From NCBI GenBank assembly GCA_905371275.1, contig CAJPLH010000099.1, positions 1 through 7,249 on the forward strand: a stretch of 7,249 bases of DNA, in the 5' to 3' direction. Within the stretch, counting starts at the first letter, position 1. Each line of letters opens with the position of its first letter. The stretch comes from Prevotellaceae bacterium. Lineage in GTDB: Bacteria; Bacteroidota; Bacteroidia; Bacteroidales; Bacteroidaceae. Below the pieces are notes generated by a model that saw only the letters and a list, made by a program, of their open reading frames with translations, searched no databases and was not told the origin of the DNA. The position numbers and the translations under genes were made by a program. Positions 1 to 6,974 of this stretch are shown here, one piece after another.

Positions 1-288
1 GTAGTCCTTGCACTCATAACTCAAGTCTTTTTCCGTAGATACTACTTTCCCATTGATTTCCCAACGATAAGTGAGGGGTTTGTCTACGTGAGTTTGAGTC
101 ACCTTGGGAGCTGGAATGCGAAGTGTGTCCAAACGATCGACCTTATATTCATCAGCAACGCTGTTTTCAGCGGAGAGGTAAGACAATTCTTTCACCACAC
201 CCACCGAATCGTCAGAGATACAAGAAACGACCCCCAGCATACTAGTAGCCGCTAGCGAGAAGAGGCATAGTTGATTAAATCTTTTCAT
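1..288 (-). CDS. PKD-like family surface lipoprotein, 3' end cut off by window edge
   Basis: The first 96 codons of a lipoprotein start at the ATG at 288-286 and remain open to base 1. The N-terminus (MKRFNQLCLFSLAATS...) is a lipoprotein signal peptide ending in VVSC, with the lipidated cysteine at residue 23. It is followed by ISDDS, an acidic stretch resembling the Bacteroidota export signal that sends lipoproteins to the cell surface. The mature part (KELSYLSAENSVADEY..., then LTYRWEINGKVV) has the look of the PKD-like family lipoproteins found downstream of DUF4843 genes in SusCD operons. That match is from memory of the family, not a search. Only 5 bp separate it from the DUF4843 stop codon, so it is the fourth gene of the operon and probably translationally coupled. 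A binding or structural accessory role for the transporter is inferred; the ligand is unknown. Confidence 0.8.
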   Translation of the reverse strand, partial: MKRFNQLCLFSLAATSMLGVVSCISDDSVGVVKELSYLSAENSVADEYKVDRLDTLRIPAPKVTQTHVDKPLTYRWEINGKVVSTEKDLSYECKDY

Positions 289-293
289 AAGTT

Positions 294-1046
294 TTATTTG
301 TAGGGGTTGTAAGGATTAGCAGGAAGGAAGGATTTGTCGTAAGTGGGATCGGCTTGCAAGGTACGATACACTTTCATAAAGTTCAAGAAGAATTGATTGC
401 TATCTTGCCACATGGCCTCCATGAGCTCAGACTCATTAGAATGATAGTAAGCCAACATCATAAGATATTTGCGACGCTCAAAAATCCCAAATTTGTCTAT
501 ATAGTATTCCCACCAATAAGGAGCGGTAATTACATTGGTTACTTGAATTTCCACCTTGTTGGCTTTGGGATATTTCAATGCCAAATCAGAAGTGGGTTCC
601 AAGCGAAGAATCAACTTGAGGGTGTCTTTGTCGGGCGACAAAGCATTGCGCAACAAAGTTACAAGAACCACGGCATCCACAGAATCCACAGGCACCACGG
701 GTTCTAGGTTTAGCTCTTTGTAGTGTACACCGGCTTTCATCGTCGAAGCTGTATCCACCACAAGTTTGAACTTTTGCGCGTGTTTTTGAGGAACACCGGC
801 TATGCGCACGGGGATGTTCATCACATATTTTTGGCTATCTACGGGAAGTGTACCAAAAGAATAGAATCTTAAGGTATCACTGGCTTCGGGATAATGGAAA
901 TAAACTGCATTCTGGGCGTGATAGAACCCATCTTTGCTATACTCTTCATCGTAAACGATGCTGTTGCACGAGCCTAGCCCACACATTGCAAGCAAAGGCA
1001 AGAGTAATATATGAAAAAGTGCTTCATCTTGATATATTTTTATCAA
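294..1046 (-). CDS. DUF4843 surface lipoprotein with suspect, possibly frameshifted 5' end
   Basis: This small lipoprotein belongs to the DUF4843 type, which accompanies SusC/SusD pairs. Visible family features are NAVYF near residue 46, YVMNIPVRIAG near 74-84, AGVHY at 105-109, VLVTLLRNA around 127-135, and the C-terminal APYWWEYYIDKFG near 175-187. A lipobox LGSC lies at residues 24-27. Its function is unknown; the position in the operon suggests an accessory role at the cell surface. The start is odd. The only in-frame initiator before the signal peptide is TTG at 1046, giving an acidic n-region (MIKIYQDEAL). A good ATG lies at 1027-1025 but is out of frame. Adding one T to the T5 tract (minus strand, 1018-1014) would give MKHFFHILLLPLLAMCGLGSC, a classic lipoprotein signal. 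The coordinates give the continuous open frame; the true start is uncertain. The stop is 5 bp before the next gene. Confidence 0.8.
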   Translation of the reverse strand: MIKIYQDEALFHILLLPLLAMCGLGSCNSIVYDEEYSKDGFYHAQNAVYFHYPEASDTLRFYSFGTLPVDSQKYVMNIPVRIAGVPQKHAQKFKLVVDTASTMKAGVHYKELNLEPVVPVDSVDAVVLVTLLRNALSPDKDTLKLILRLEPTSDLALKYPKANKVEIQVTNVITAPYWWEYYIDKFGIFERRKYLMMLAYYHSNESELMEAMWQDSNQFFLNFMKVYRTLQADPTYDKSFLPANPYNPYK

Positions 1047-1068
1047 CTGGTTGAGCGACTATAGCCGC

Positions 1069-1093
1069 CAGAGAGGGCGTGTGCCCTACTCTG
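1069..1093 (-). promoter_or_regulatory. GC-rich stem-loop upstream of the DUF4843 gene
   Basis: Bases 1069-1078 (CAGAGAGGGC on +) pair with 1083-1093 (GCCCTACTCTG). This makes a 10-bp stem with one bulged A at 1088 and a GTGT loop. It lies about 40 nt upstream of the candidate ATG at 1027. No T-run follows on the minus strand, so it is not a complete intrinsic terminator. It could stabilise mRNA ends or reduce downstream expression relative to susCD. The pairing is seen in the sequence; the role is inferred. Confidence 0.5.
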
Positions 1094-1121
1094 TTGGACT
1101 ATGGTCGGCATTTTCTTTGAA

Positions 1122-1166
1122 CTAGTGCGTCACTACTCAGACAAATAGGCTAGTTGACGACACTAG
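1122..1166 (-). promoter_or_regulatory. Long inverted repeat just after the SusD stop, with a competing hairpin
   Basis: CTAGTGCGTCA at 1122-1132 is complementary to TGACGACACTAG at 1155-1166: 11 bp with one bulged base and a loop of about 22 nt. The outer arm can also form a smaller hairpin, CTAGT (1150-1154) with ACTAG (1162-1166), so the two folds exclude each other. Four CTAG tetramers occur within about 50 bp. It begins 26 bp downstream of the susD-like stop codon, and no poly-U follows. Likely roles are 3'-end protection of the susCD message, partial attenuation or an RNA processing site; none can be decided from sequence. Confidence 0.5.
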
Positions 1167-1191
1167 ACTAGGAAAATGAAAAGGAAACCTA

Positions 1192-2634
1192 TTATTGTTG
1201 CTTGTTACCGAATTCAATTTCGCGATCGGGACGAGGCAACACAAAACGTGCGGGAGAGGGTTCGATGGTCGTTCTTCCGTTAAGCGCTTTGAAGGGCTTG
1301 TTGTAATGCTTGAGCGCATAAAACACTTGACCTTCTCCGGGCATCTCACGCATACGTTCGTTGATCATTTCTTGCAAGAAAGTATCTTTGGTGAGGAACT
1401 TAGCATCGTCGCTAGGTTGGAGTCCGCGACTCTTTCTCACTTCGTCGAGCGCAGCCTTGGCAGCCTTGGGGTCGGTGTCATACAATGACTCTGCAAGGAT
1501 GTAGTACATCTCGGGCAGACGCACCAAAGTCAAACCTTGAAGAGCACTGCTGCGCGATTCGCTTTCGTTGGCTATGAATCGTAAGAATATAAAAGCCCCT
1601 CCTTCCTTGCGATAGAACGCGGAATAACGCACATCAACATTGCTCGAAGTGAAGGTTTTTGTTTCATAGAGGGTCTCCAAATCTTTACGAGATTCGGTGA
1701 AGTTACCACTACTTTGGGTGTAGCCAAAGAAGGTATTGTAGACACTTTGAGACAGGGTGCGATTGTTGAGTCCAAAAATCATTTCTCTATCAGCTGGGAA
1801 TCTGCGCACTTTGTCAAAATTACGCGACTCTGTGAGCGAGAAACTCTGTTTGGCATCAATCACCTTCTTGGCATACTCTGCAGCCTTCTGATTGTCGCCC
1901 ATCGTGTAATACACGCGTGCCTTGGTGGCATAGACGGCATAGAGGTTGAATTGACGAGCACGACCGTTGTCGTAGTCGCTACCCACTTCCACAATGGGAG
2001 CAACCACTGTGTCGTTGGCCAAAAGGCTTTCAGCGGTGTTGAGGTCTCGAAGGATGTGTTCGTAAGTGCCTTTGAGGGTGTACACATTCTTGTTGGCCAA
2101 ATTGAAATCTTCGGCATAAGGCACACCATATTCGGCATTAGGATTGGTGCGATAGTCAGGGCAGAACAAGCGCACGAGGTCGAAATGGAGGAAAGCACGA
2201 AGGCCATAGGCTTCACCACGCACCAATTGTAGGTTCTTATCGCGCAAAGACGTAGACTCTACGTTCTTGATGACGTTGTTGACATAAGAGATGCCTTCAT
2301 ATTGCGATTTCCAAATGTTGTCGATGATGGCGCGCACCTTGCTATTCTGATAATCGTATTTCAGAATTTCGGTGTCTGTTTCATTCGTATTGAGTTTGCC
2401 AAAAAGTTGTCCAAGTTTATCGACAAAGCCATAAGACAGATTTCCGCCATAGAGGTCGGTGCTAGCCATTTTGCTATACACACCATACATCGCATCGTAA
2501 TAGCCTTGAGTGGGCTTGAACTGAACATCTTCAGTGAGTGTGCCTTTGGGCTGCACATCCAAGAAGTCGTTGCAAGAGGCAGCCGACAGCGCGAAGGCTG
2601 CCACACATATTGAGTTGAGGATTGATTTCTTCAT
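1192..2634 (-). CDS. SusD/RagB-family nutrient-binding outer-membrane lipoprotein
   Basis: A 480-residue surface lipoprotein that captures substrate and acts as the lid of the SusC barrel. The signal peptide ends in the lipobox LSAASC with Cys21; the mature start NDFLDVQPKG is the characteristic SusD beginning. The N-terminal SusD-like domain spans about 22-210, including the helix RGEAYGLRAFLHFDLVRLF (139-157). A TPR-like helix pair follows at about 230-260. The C-terminal RagB/SusD domain includes VRLPEMYYILAESL (371-384), ALDEVRKSRG (395-404), the INERMREMPGEGQ region (424-436) and the closing PRPDREIEFGN (467-477). The protein is on the short side for the family, which often has 500-600 residues. 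It starts 20 bp after the SusC stop, so the two are co-transcribed. The family assignment is secure. Whether the substrate is a glycan, peptide or something else cannot be told. Confidence 0.96.
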   Translation of the reverse strand: MKKSILNSICVAAFALSAASCNDFLDVQPKGTLTEDVQFKPTQGYYDAMYGVYSKMASTDLYGGNLSYGFVDKLGQLFGKLNTNETDTEILKYDYQNSKVRAIIDNIWKSQYEGISYVNNVIKNVESTSLRDKNLQLVRGEAYGLRAFLHFDLVRLFCPDYRTNPNAEYGVPYAEDFNLANKNVYTLKGTYEHILRDLNTAESLLANDTVVAPIVEVGSDYDNGRARQFNLYAVYATKARVYYTMGDNQKAAEYAKKVIDAKQSFSLTESRNFDKVRRFPADREMIFGLNNRTLSQSVYNTFFGYTQSSGNFTESRKDLETLYETKTFTSSNVDVRYSAFYRKEGGAFIFLRFIANESESRSSALQGLTLVRLPEMYYILAESLYDTDPKAAKAALDEVRKSRGLQPSDDAKFLTKDTFLQEMINERMREMPGEGQVFYALKHYNKPFKALNGRTTIEPSPARFVLPRPDREIEFGNKQQ

Positions 2635-2654
2635 TGCAGTAATGGGGCAAAGGG

Positions 2655-5600
2655 TTAGAACGAGAATCTCACTGACATTTCTACGCTGCGTGCATAGGGA
2701 TAGTCAAGTCCGCGTTCACGCTTGATAGAAGAGAGATAGAAGAGATCGTTGGTGAGCAATTCTAAACGCATACGCGTCAGACCGAGTTTGCGAATCTGCC
2801 AAGGAGTAAATTCATAAGCCACTGACAAAGATTGCAGCGTGAGATAATTGTTCACTTGAACGAAACGACTGGTTTGTTGGGGCACTGAATAGTCGGCTAT
2901 GTTGCGATATTTAGCATAGTCGCCAGGCTTTTTCCAACGGTCGTTGAACACTCGTTCATCTGCATTGTTCTTTGGATTTGCACCTTCCACGCGAGTCACA
3001 AGAGTTTGGTTGTAGACCACACCACCAAAGGAATAACCAAAGGAGGCTGAAGCTGACCACTGTTTGTAGGTGAAATAAGAACTCAAACTACCTTGTCCGA
3101 GAGGTGATTCGTCGCCGAAGGTCACCTTGTCGCGAGCATCATAGTCGAAGGTGTAAGAACCATCGCGCTTGATGTAGACTTCGCGTCCTGTTGCGGGGTC
3201 GATACCTGCTGAAGGCACCACCTTAACAGCTGTGAGTGAACCGCCTTCTTCGTAAATGGGAAGGGGAGCCTTGCCCGTTGCGTTGCGGTTTTCCTCATTC
3301 TTGTTCATCAGCGCATTACTGATTTGCTTAATCTTACTCTTGTTGTAGGCATAAGTGGCAGAAACAGACCACTGAATTTGCTTGGTGCTGATGGGCACTA
3401 CACGCGTGCGGAGTTCCACACCGCGATTTTCGATAGCACCTAAGTTTTCACGTGCTGAAGCCACACCCACTGAAGGAGCTTTGGTGACATTCACGAGCAA
3501 ATCGTCCGTGTTTTTGATGTAAGCATCGAGCGTCAAATCCCAACGCCCCTTGAACATCGTGAGGTCCACACCGACATTGGTGGTGAGGGTGCGCTCCCAA
3601 CGCAAGTCGGGGTTACCAATCGTTTTGGGAATTGCACCAATGCCTTTCACATAGTTGTTGCCCGCTGCATAGTTGTAAGAAGTGATGGCTTGATAGGGTT
3701 CAAAAGAGATGTTACCCAAATAACCTACACTAGCACGCAACTTGAGCAAATCCACGCCTTTGCCTTTGAGGAAAGATTCGTTGTGGATGTTCCAACCCGA
3801 ACCCACACTCCAGAATGGGGCGAAGCGAGTGTTCTTACCAAATTTGGAAGAACCTTCGTAGCGATAAATGAAATCGAGGAAGTATTTATTGTCCCAAATG
3901 GAGTTGACATTGGCAAAGAAGCCCACCGTGCGGTAAATGTTGTCGGAACCGCCGGGCTTTCCATCAAGATAGGCAGCTGCAAAAGCTGGGTGAGAGAGAT
4001 TGGCAGAATAGTAACCCACTGAAGAATAAGAGGTGTTGTCGCCATTGTTGGCTTCGATGGTAGAACCTGCCGTAGCACTCGTGAAGAGTTTACCAAACAA
4101 ATTCTTATTATAAGACAACATCAACTTACCGGCATAGCGCACTAGGCTTGTGTGGCTTTCTGTCAATTGTCCACGCTGAGAAACGTCTGTTTTGTTCAAC
4201 TCGCTGAGAGCAAGCGGAGACCTGAAGTTGTTGCTCGTGGACATATCTTTGGTGAAAGAGAAATCACCATTGAGACGGAAGGCATCGGAGAACCACACTT
4301 GCAGCGTGGTGGTGTTGAGGATGTTGAGATTTTCAGACTTGTTGAAATTGCCTGCTTGTGCCTCATACAAGGGGTTTTCTTCAAGATTCGACAATTTTTT
4401 ATGGAGCGAACCATCGGCAGCATAAGGCTGTTCGTAGGGGTTTTGCTTCACATAGTCGGAGAAAGAACCATAAGGCGACTCTTCCGAATCAACAGACATC
4501 AAAGTGGTGGAGTTGTTGACAGAGAATGCACCTGGCTTGTTGTAAGAGAACTTGAAGAAAAGGGACAAACGATCGCGCTTAGAACCAATCATCACACCGT
4601 CGTCTGTGGAGTAGCGTAAACCAAGGTTGTAGCGTGCATAGTCGTCACCGCCGTCAATGCTCAAACTGTGGTTTTGAGAAAAACCGTTGCGCAAGGGCTT
4701 TGACAACCAGTCTGTATTGACTCCACTGCGCACGATTTGCGCTAGTCGGTTGTATTCCTTATCAAGACGATATTGACGTTCAAGGTCGGTTTTGTCAGTG
4801 TAAAGTCCAGCCAAACGCTCAAACTCCAATTTTTGAGCAGCATTGAGCATACGGTAGTCGGTCAAATCGGGAGTAGACAAACGATAGGTGCCACTATAGT
4901 TCAAACGCAAACGACCAGGTTTCATCGTTTTGGTGGTGATGACAATGACACCAGCTGAAGCCTTCGAACCATAGAGCGCAGAGGCAGAAGCGTCTTTGAG
5001 CACCGTCACCGACTCGATGTCATTCATATCCATATCATACACATAGTCTGCACTCACCTCTGTGCCATCAACGACAAAGAGGGGCATATTGGCAGAACCA
5101 TCAAAAGTGGCACGTCCACGGATGTTGAGGTCTGGACGCTTATTGGGGTTAGAACCAGCCAAGTTGTTTTCTGCAATCACAAGGCCTGGCACAAAGCTCT
5201 GCAAACTCTCTAACACGTTTTTCGTACCCATAGACAGCAGTTGATCTTTTTGCACCGTGGTTTGAGAACCGGTGAAGCTCACCTTCGATTTGTTCACAAA
5301 ACCCGTCACCACCACTTCACTGAGCGAAGTGTTGTCGGCAGCAAGAGGAATCGTTGTTTCGTTACCAGGGAACAAAAAGAGTGTCTGCGACACGTGACCA
5401 ATATACGTCACAGTGACTTCTTCACGAGTCTTCTTCGTGATGATTTCAAAATTACCATTGTGGTCGGTGAAATATACACCGTTGCCACCTTTAAGTTTGA
5501 TGGTTGCACCAACGAGGGGCTCGCCGTTGCCATCAATGACGCGACCTTTGATGACTTTTCCCGTTTGGTCTTTTTGCTGCGCAGTCTGTGCTATGGGCAT

Positions 5601-5681
5601 CGGGGGCAAGGCTTGTGCCGCGCTTGCCGTCAAGCTCGCGCCTGCCAGCAGGGTGCTTAGTGGAATCAATACTAACCTCAT
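2655..5681 (-). CDS. SusC/RagA-family TonB-linked outer-membrane transporter
   Basis: A 1008-residue TonB-dependent barrel that imports a ligand across the outer membrane with its SusD partner. I place the start at the ATG at 5681, because MRLVLIPLSTLLAGASLTASA is a Sec signal peptide; the frame extends upstream to 5804 but that stretch has no signal character. Next comes a carboxypeptidase-regulatory-like beta domain at about 43-117 (KGRVIDGNGEPLVGATIKLKG, then FTDHNGNFEI). A TonB-box-like LSEVVVTGF lies at 120-128. The plug spans about 130-250, with NIRGR (186-190), MPLFVVDGTEV (199-209) and the SusC/RagA signature DIESVTVLKDASASALYGSK (221-240). The rest is the 22-strand-type barrel, ending in the aromatic outer-membrane signal VRFSF. 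No STN domain is present, so direct signalling to an anti-sigma factor is not expected. It is the first gene of the operon, behind a strong promoter. Confidence 0.97.
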   Translation of the reverse strand: MRLVLIPLSTLLAGASLTASAAQALPPMPIAQTAQQKDQTGKVIKGRVIDGNGEPLVGATIKLKGGNGVYFTDHNGNFEIITKKTREEVTVTYIGHVSQTLFLFPGNETTIPLAADNTSLSEVVVTGFVNKSKVSFTGSQTTVQKDQLLSMGTKNVLESLQSFVPGLVIAENNLAGSNPNKRPDLNIRGRATFDGSANMPLFVVDGTEVSADYVYDMDMNDIESVTVLKDASASALYGSKASAGVIVITTKTMKPGRLRLNYSGTYRLSTPDLTDYRMLNAAQKLEFERLAGLYTDKTDLERQYRLDKEYNRLAQIVRSGVNTDWLSKPLRNGFSQNHSLSIDGGDDYARYNLGLRYSTDDGVMIGSKRDRLSLFFKFSYNKPGAFSVNNSTTLMSVDSEESPYGSFSDYVKQNPYEQPYAADGSLHKKLSNLEENPLYEAQAGNFNKSENLNILNTTTLQVWFSDAFRLNGDFSFTKDMSTSNNFRSPLALSELNKTDVSQRGQLTESHTSLVRYAGKLMLSYNKNLFGKLFTSATAGSTIEANNGDNTSYSSVGYYSANLSHPAFAAAYLDGKPGGSDNIYRTVGFFANVNSIWDNKYFLDFIYRYEGSSKFGKNTRFAPFWSVGSGWNIHNESFLKGKGVDLLKLRASVGYLGNISFEPYQAITSYNYAAGNNYVKGIGAIPKTIGNPDLRWERTLTTNVGVDLTMFKGRWDLTLDAYIKNTDDLLVNVTKAPSVGVASARENLGAIENRGVELRTRVVPISTKQIQWSVSATYAYNKSKIKQISNALMNKNEENRNATGKAPLPIYEEGGSLTAVKVVPSAGIDPATGREVYIKRDGSYTFDYDARDKVTFGDESPLGQGSLSSYFTYKQWSASASFGYSFGGVVYNQTLVTRVEGANPKNNADERVFNDRWKKPGDYAKYRNIADYSVPQQTSRFVQVNNYLTLQSLSVAYEFTPWQIRKLGLTRMRLELLTNDLFYLSSIKRERGLDYPYARSVEMSVRFSF

Positions 5682-5985
5682 TATGCTTAAATTGGATGAA
5701 TGATATAAAATAGTTTTTTGTTGTTTTGCTGAGTGGTGCCTAACGCGCTGTCCCGTTTTTCTAAAACAAGAGGGGAAAAGGCTATGGCTTGTTATGTCTT
5801 GCATCGTGATTTTTGGGGTGACACACTGACAATGCTTATCTCAATGCCACTCACTCCGTGGAACATCGAGAAGCAATGTGGCCATCCTGAAAACAGCCTT
5901 TGCTGGAAAATCACCGCCAACTTAAGTTTGGTGTCATCTCACTCCGACACTACACTCAAACTCACCGATGCGATGAGGGGGTGAC
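5682..5985 (-). other. Long untranslated leader of the uptake operon
   Basis: If transcription starts just downstream of the -7 element at 5997-5990, about 300 nt precede the susC-like ATG. The stretch has no convincing gene. It contains a perfect 10-bp palindrome AACTTAAGTT at 5919-5928, flanked by CACC (5912-5915) and GGTG (5930-5933), giving an imperfect dyad of about 22 bp. A small CCAC/GGTG-type hairpin (5847-5850 with 5858-5861) is also visible. I recognised no known riboswitch class. The ATG is preceded by an AT-rich stretch with no Shine-Dalgarno sequence, as usual in Bacteroidota. The start site is inferred from promoter position only. Confidence 0.55.
5912..5933. promoter_or_regulatory. 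Palindromic dyad within the operon leader, possible operator
   Basis: AACTTAAGTT (5919-5928) is a perfect palindrome. It is enclosed by CC (5917-5918) and GG (5930-5931), with one unpaired T at 5929, and by CACC and GGTG further out. With no loop it is better read as a DNA-binding site for a dimeric regulator than as an RNA hairpin. It lies about 55-70 bp inside the predicted transcript. The symmetry is seen; the function is inferred. Confidence 0.35.
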
Positions 5986-5989
5986 ATTG

Positions 5990-6020
5990 CAAATATAAGA
6001 TAATCTCACTAATCCACAAA
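5990..6020 (-). promoter_or_regulatory. Bacteroidales-type promoter of the susC-like operon
   Basis: Read on the minus strand, TTTG (6020-6017) is followed by exactly 19 bases and TATATTTG (5997-5990). This matches the Bacteroidales primary-sigma consensus TTTG-N19-TAnnTTTG without a mismatch. Transcription should start near 5985 and run toward the susC-like gene. A second TTTG (6026-6023) lies slightly further upstream at a worse spacing. It is the best promoter candidate found between the divergent genes. Confidence 0.75.
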
Positions 6021-6064
6021 GCCAAACACGCATTTTTGTTGCTTTCTGCGACATTTTCTTGCTT

Positions 6065-6099
6065 TTTGTCACGCTTTACCGTGTAATACTTTATTTTTG
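6065..6099 (+). promoter_or_regulatory. Candidate distal promoter of the DUF4294 gene
   Basis: TATTTTTG at 6092-6099 matches the TAnnTTTG -7 element. The nearest TTTG upstream is at 6065-6068, a 23-base spacer rather than the preferred 19, so the match is imperfect. It would give a leader of about 155 nt before the ATG at 6261. Confidence 0.4.
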
Positions 6100-6228
6100 C
6101 CATATCCAATAAACAGTTTTAGAGCAAAAAAGCAACTTTCTTGAGCAAAGGGTTTCATTTTTCACCACAAACCTCCACACTTTTACGTTATTTATCATTA
6201 CTCCCTTCCAAATCCACGAGGAAGTTCG

Positions 6229-6236
6229 TACTTTCG
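6229..6236 (+). promoter_or_regulatory. Candidate proximal -7 element of the DUF4294 gene
   Basis: TACTTTCG at 6229-6236 differs from TAnnTTTG by one base and lies 24 bp before the ATG, which would give a short AT-rich leader. The -33 position (6206-6209, TTCC) matches only half of TTTG. It competes with the distal candidate at 6065-6099; sequence alone does not choose between them. Confidence 0.35.
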
Positions 6237-6260
6237 CCAAAAATATCGTTATCGTCATTT

Positions 6261-6905
6261 ATGAATAGACTGCTACGCATCATCTTCTTTTGTTGCACAC
6301 TCTTCACCACCGCCACTATCTATGCCCAAGATGTGCCAAAAGATGTGCCCGAAATGCCCAAAGATACCAGCAAAATGAATGCGGCCATCCCTATGGACGT
6401 GGAAGTGGGAAAGGCTTTCTACAAAGGGGACAGCATTCCACACATTATCATGCCGGCCATCTACAAATATCCACCTATGGTGTTTAAGTCGCCACAAGAA
6501 GAAGAGCGATACAATAGACTCGTGGCCAACATCAAACTCCTTTTGCCCTATGCCAAAACCGTGAGAATCATCATCACCGAAACTTACGATTTCATTCAAA
6601 CACTCCCCAAAGAGGAACGACAGGCACACATCGACCGCGTGGAATCGGGTTTGCAGAAGGAATACAAACCTGTCATCGAACGACTCACGCGCTCGCAAGG
6701 ACGTCTTCTTGTGAAACTTATCGACCGAGAATGCAATCAAACGGGATACCAAATTGCCAAAGCTTTCATCGGTTCTATGCGAGCGAATATATGGCAAGGT
6801 TTTTCCTTTATCTTTGGCCTCAACCTCAACAAGCACTATGATCCCGAAGGCGACGACCGCTTCACAGAACGCGTGGTGAGAATGGTGGAAAGTCACCAAA
6901 TCTAA
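6261..6905 (+). CDS. Secreted DUF4294 family protein of unknown function
   Basis: A 214-residue exported protein. The start is set at the ATG at 6261, because MNRLLRIIFFCCTLFTTATIYA is a Sec signal peptide with likely cleavage after Ala22 (IYA before QD). The open frame runs further upstream to a TTG at 6141, but that extension puts 40 unrelated residues before the signal. A linker with repeated PKD-type triplets follows (about 24-40). Next is the DUF4294 domain: EERYNRLVANIKLLLPYAKT (81-100), TRSQGRLLVKLIDRE (143-157) with NQTGYQ close behind (159-164), and NLNKHYDPEGDD (188-199). These blocks are what I remember as the conserved core of the family. No catalytic signature is recognisable and no function has been established that I know of. 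No lipobox is present, so it is probably periplasmic or loosely envelope-bound. It is divergent from the uptake operon, and no functional link to it is evident. Confidence 0.9.
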   Translation: MNRLLRIIFFCCTLFTTATIYAQDVPKDVPEMPKDTSKMNAAIPMDVEVGKAFYKGDSIPHIIMPAIYKYPPMVFKSPQEEERYNRLVANIKLLLPYAKTVRIIITETYDFIQTLPKEERQAHIDRVESGLQKEYKPVIERLTRSQGRLLVKLIDRECNQTGYQIAKAFIGSMRANIWQGFSFIFGLNLNKHYDPEGDDRFTERVVRMVESHQI

Positions 6906-6913
6906 CAACAACG

Positions 6914-6972
6914 AATCCTCCCCTCTCCGCTGCATCCTAGAGAGAGGACAAAGGGAAAGGAGGAGAAGGATT
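6914..6972 (+). repeat. Imperfect inverted repeat after the DUF4294 stop
   Basis: AATCCT (6914-6919) pairs with AGGATT (6967-6972), and inside it CCTCTC (6922-6927) pairs with GAGAGG (6942-6947). The right side is a purine-rich run. Only TTT follows, so it is at best a weak or decayed terminator. The pairing is seen; the role is unknown. Confidence 0.35.
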
Positions 6973-6974
6973 TC

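Noticed and set aside
1122..1166. Insertion-sequence ends or an invertible-promoter repeat
   Set aside because: The inverted arms are only 11-12 bp around 22 bp, with no transposase or recombinase and no promoter between them. An RNA stem-loop is the simpler reading.
1714..2232. 172-codon plus-strand open frame inside the susD-like gene
   Set aside because: It is a frame shadow of a well-supported SusD coding sequence, with composition of an antisense frame.
5682..5804. Upstream extension of the SusC-like protein to the ATG at 5804
   Set aside because: The added 41 residues are polar and would bury the clear signal peptide that begins at 5681.
5733..5984. 83-codon plus-strand open frame with a GTG start in the divergent intergenic region
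   Set aside because: It has a non-ATG start, no recognisable domain, and lies wholly within the predicted leader of the opposite transcript.
5682..5985. Known riboswitch (for example cobalamin) in the operon leader
   Set aside because: I could not find the conserved core boxes of a class I know, and SusCD alone does not imply vitamin uptake.
6141..6260. Upstream extension of the DUF4294 protein to a TTG at 6141
   Set aside because: It would place 40 unrelated residues before a clear Sec signal peptide. The ATG at 6261 is the natural start.
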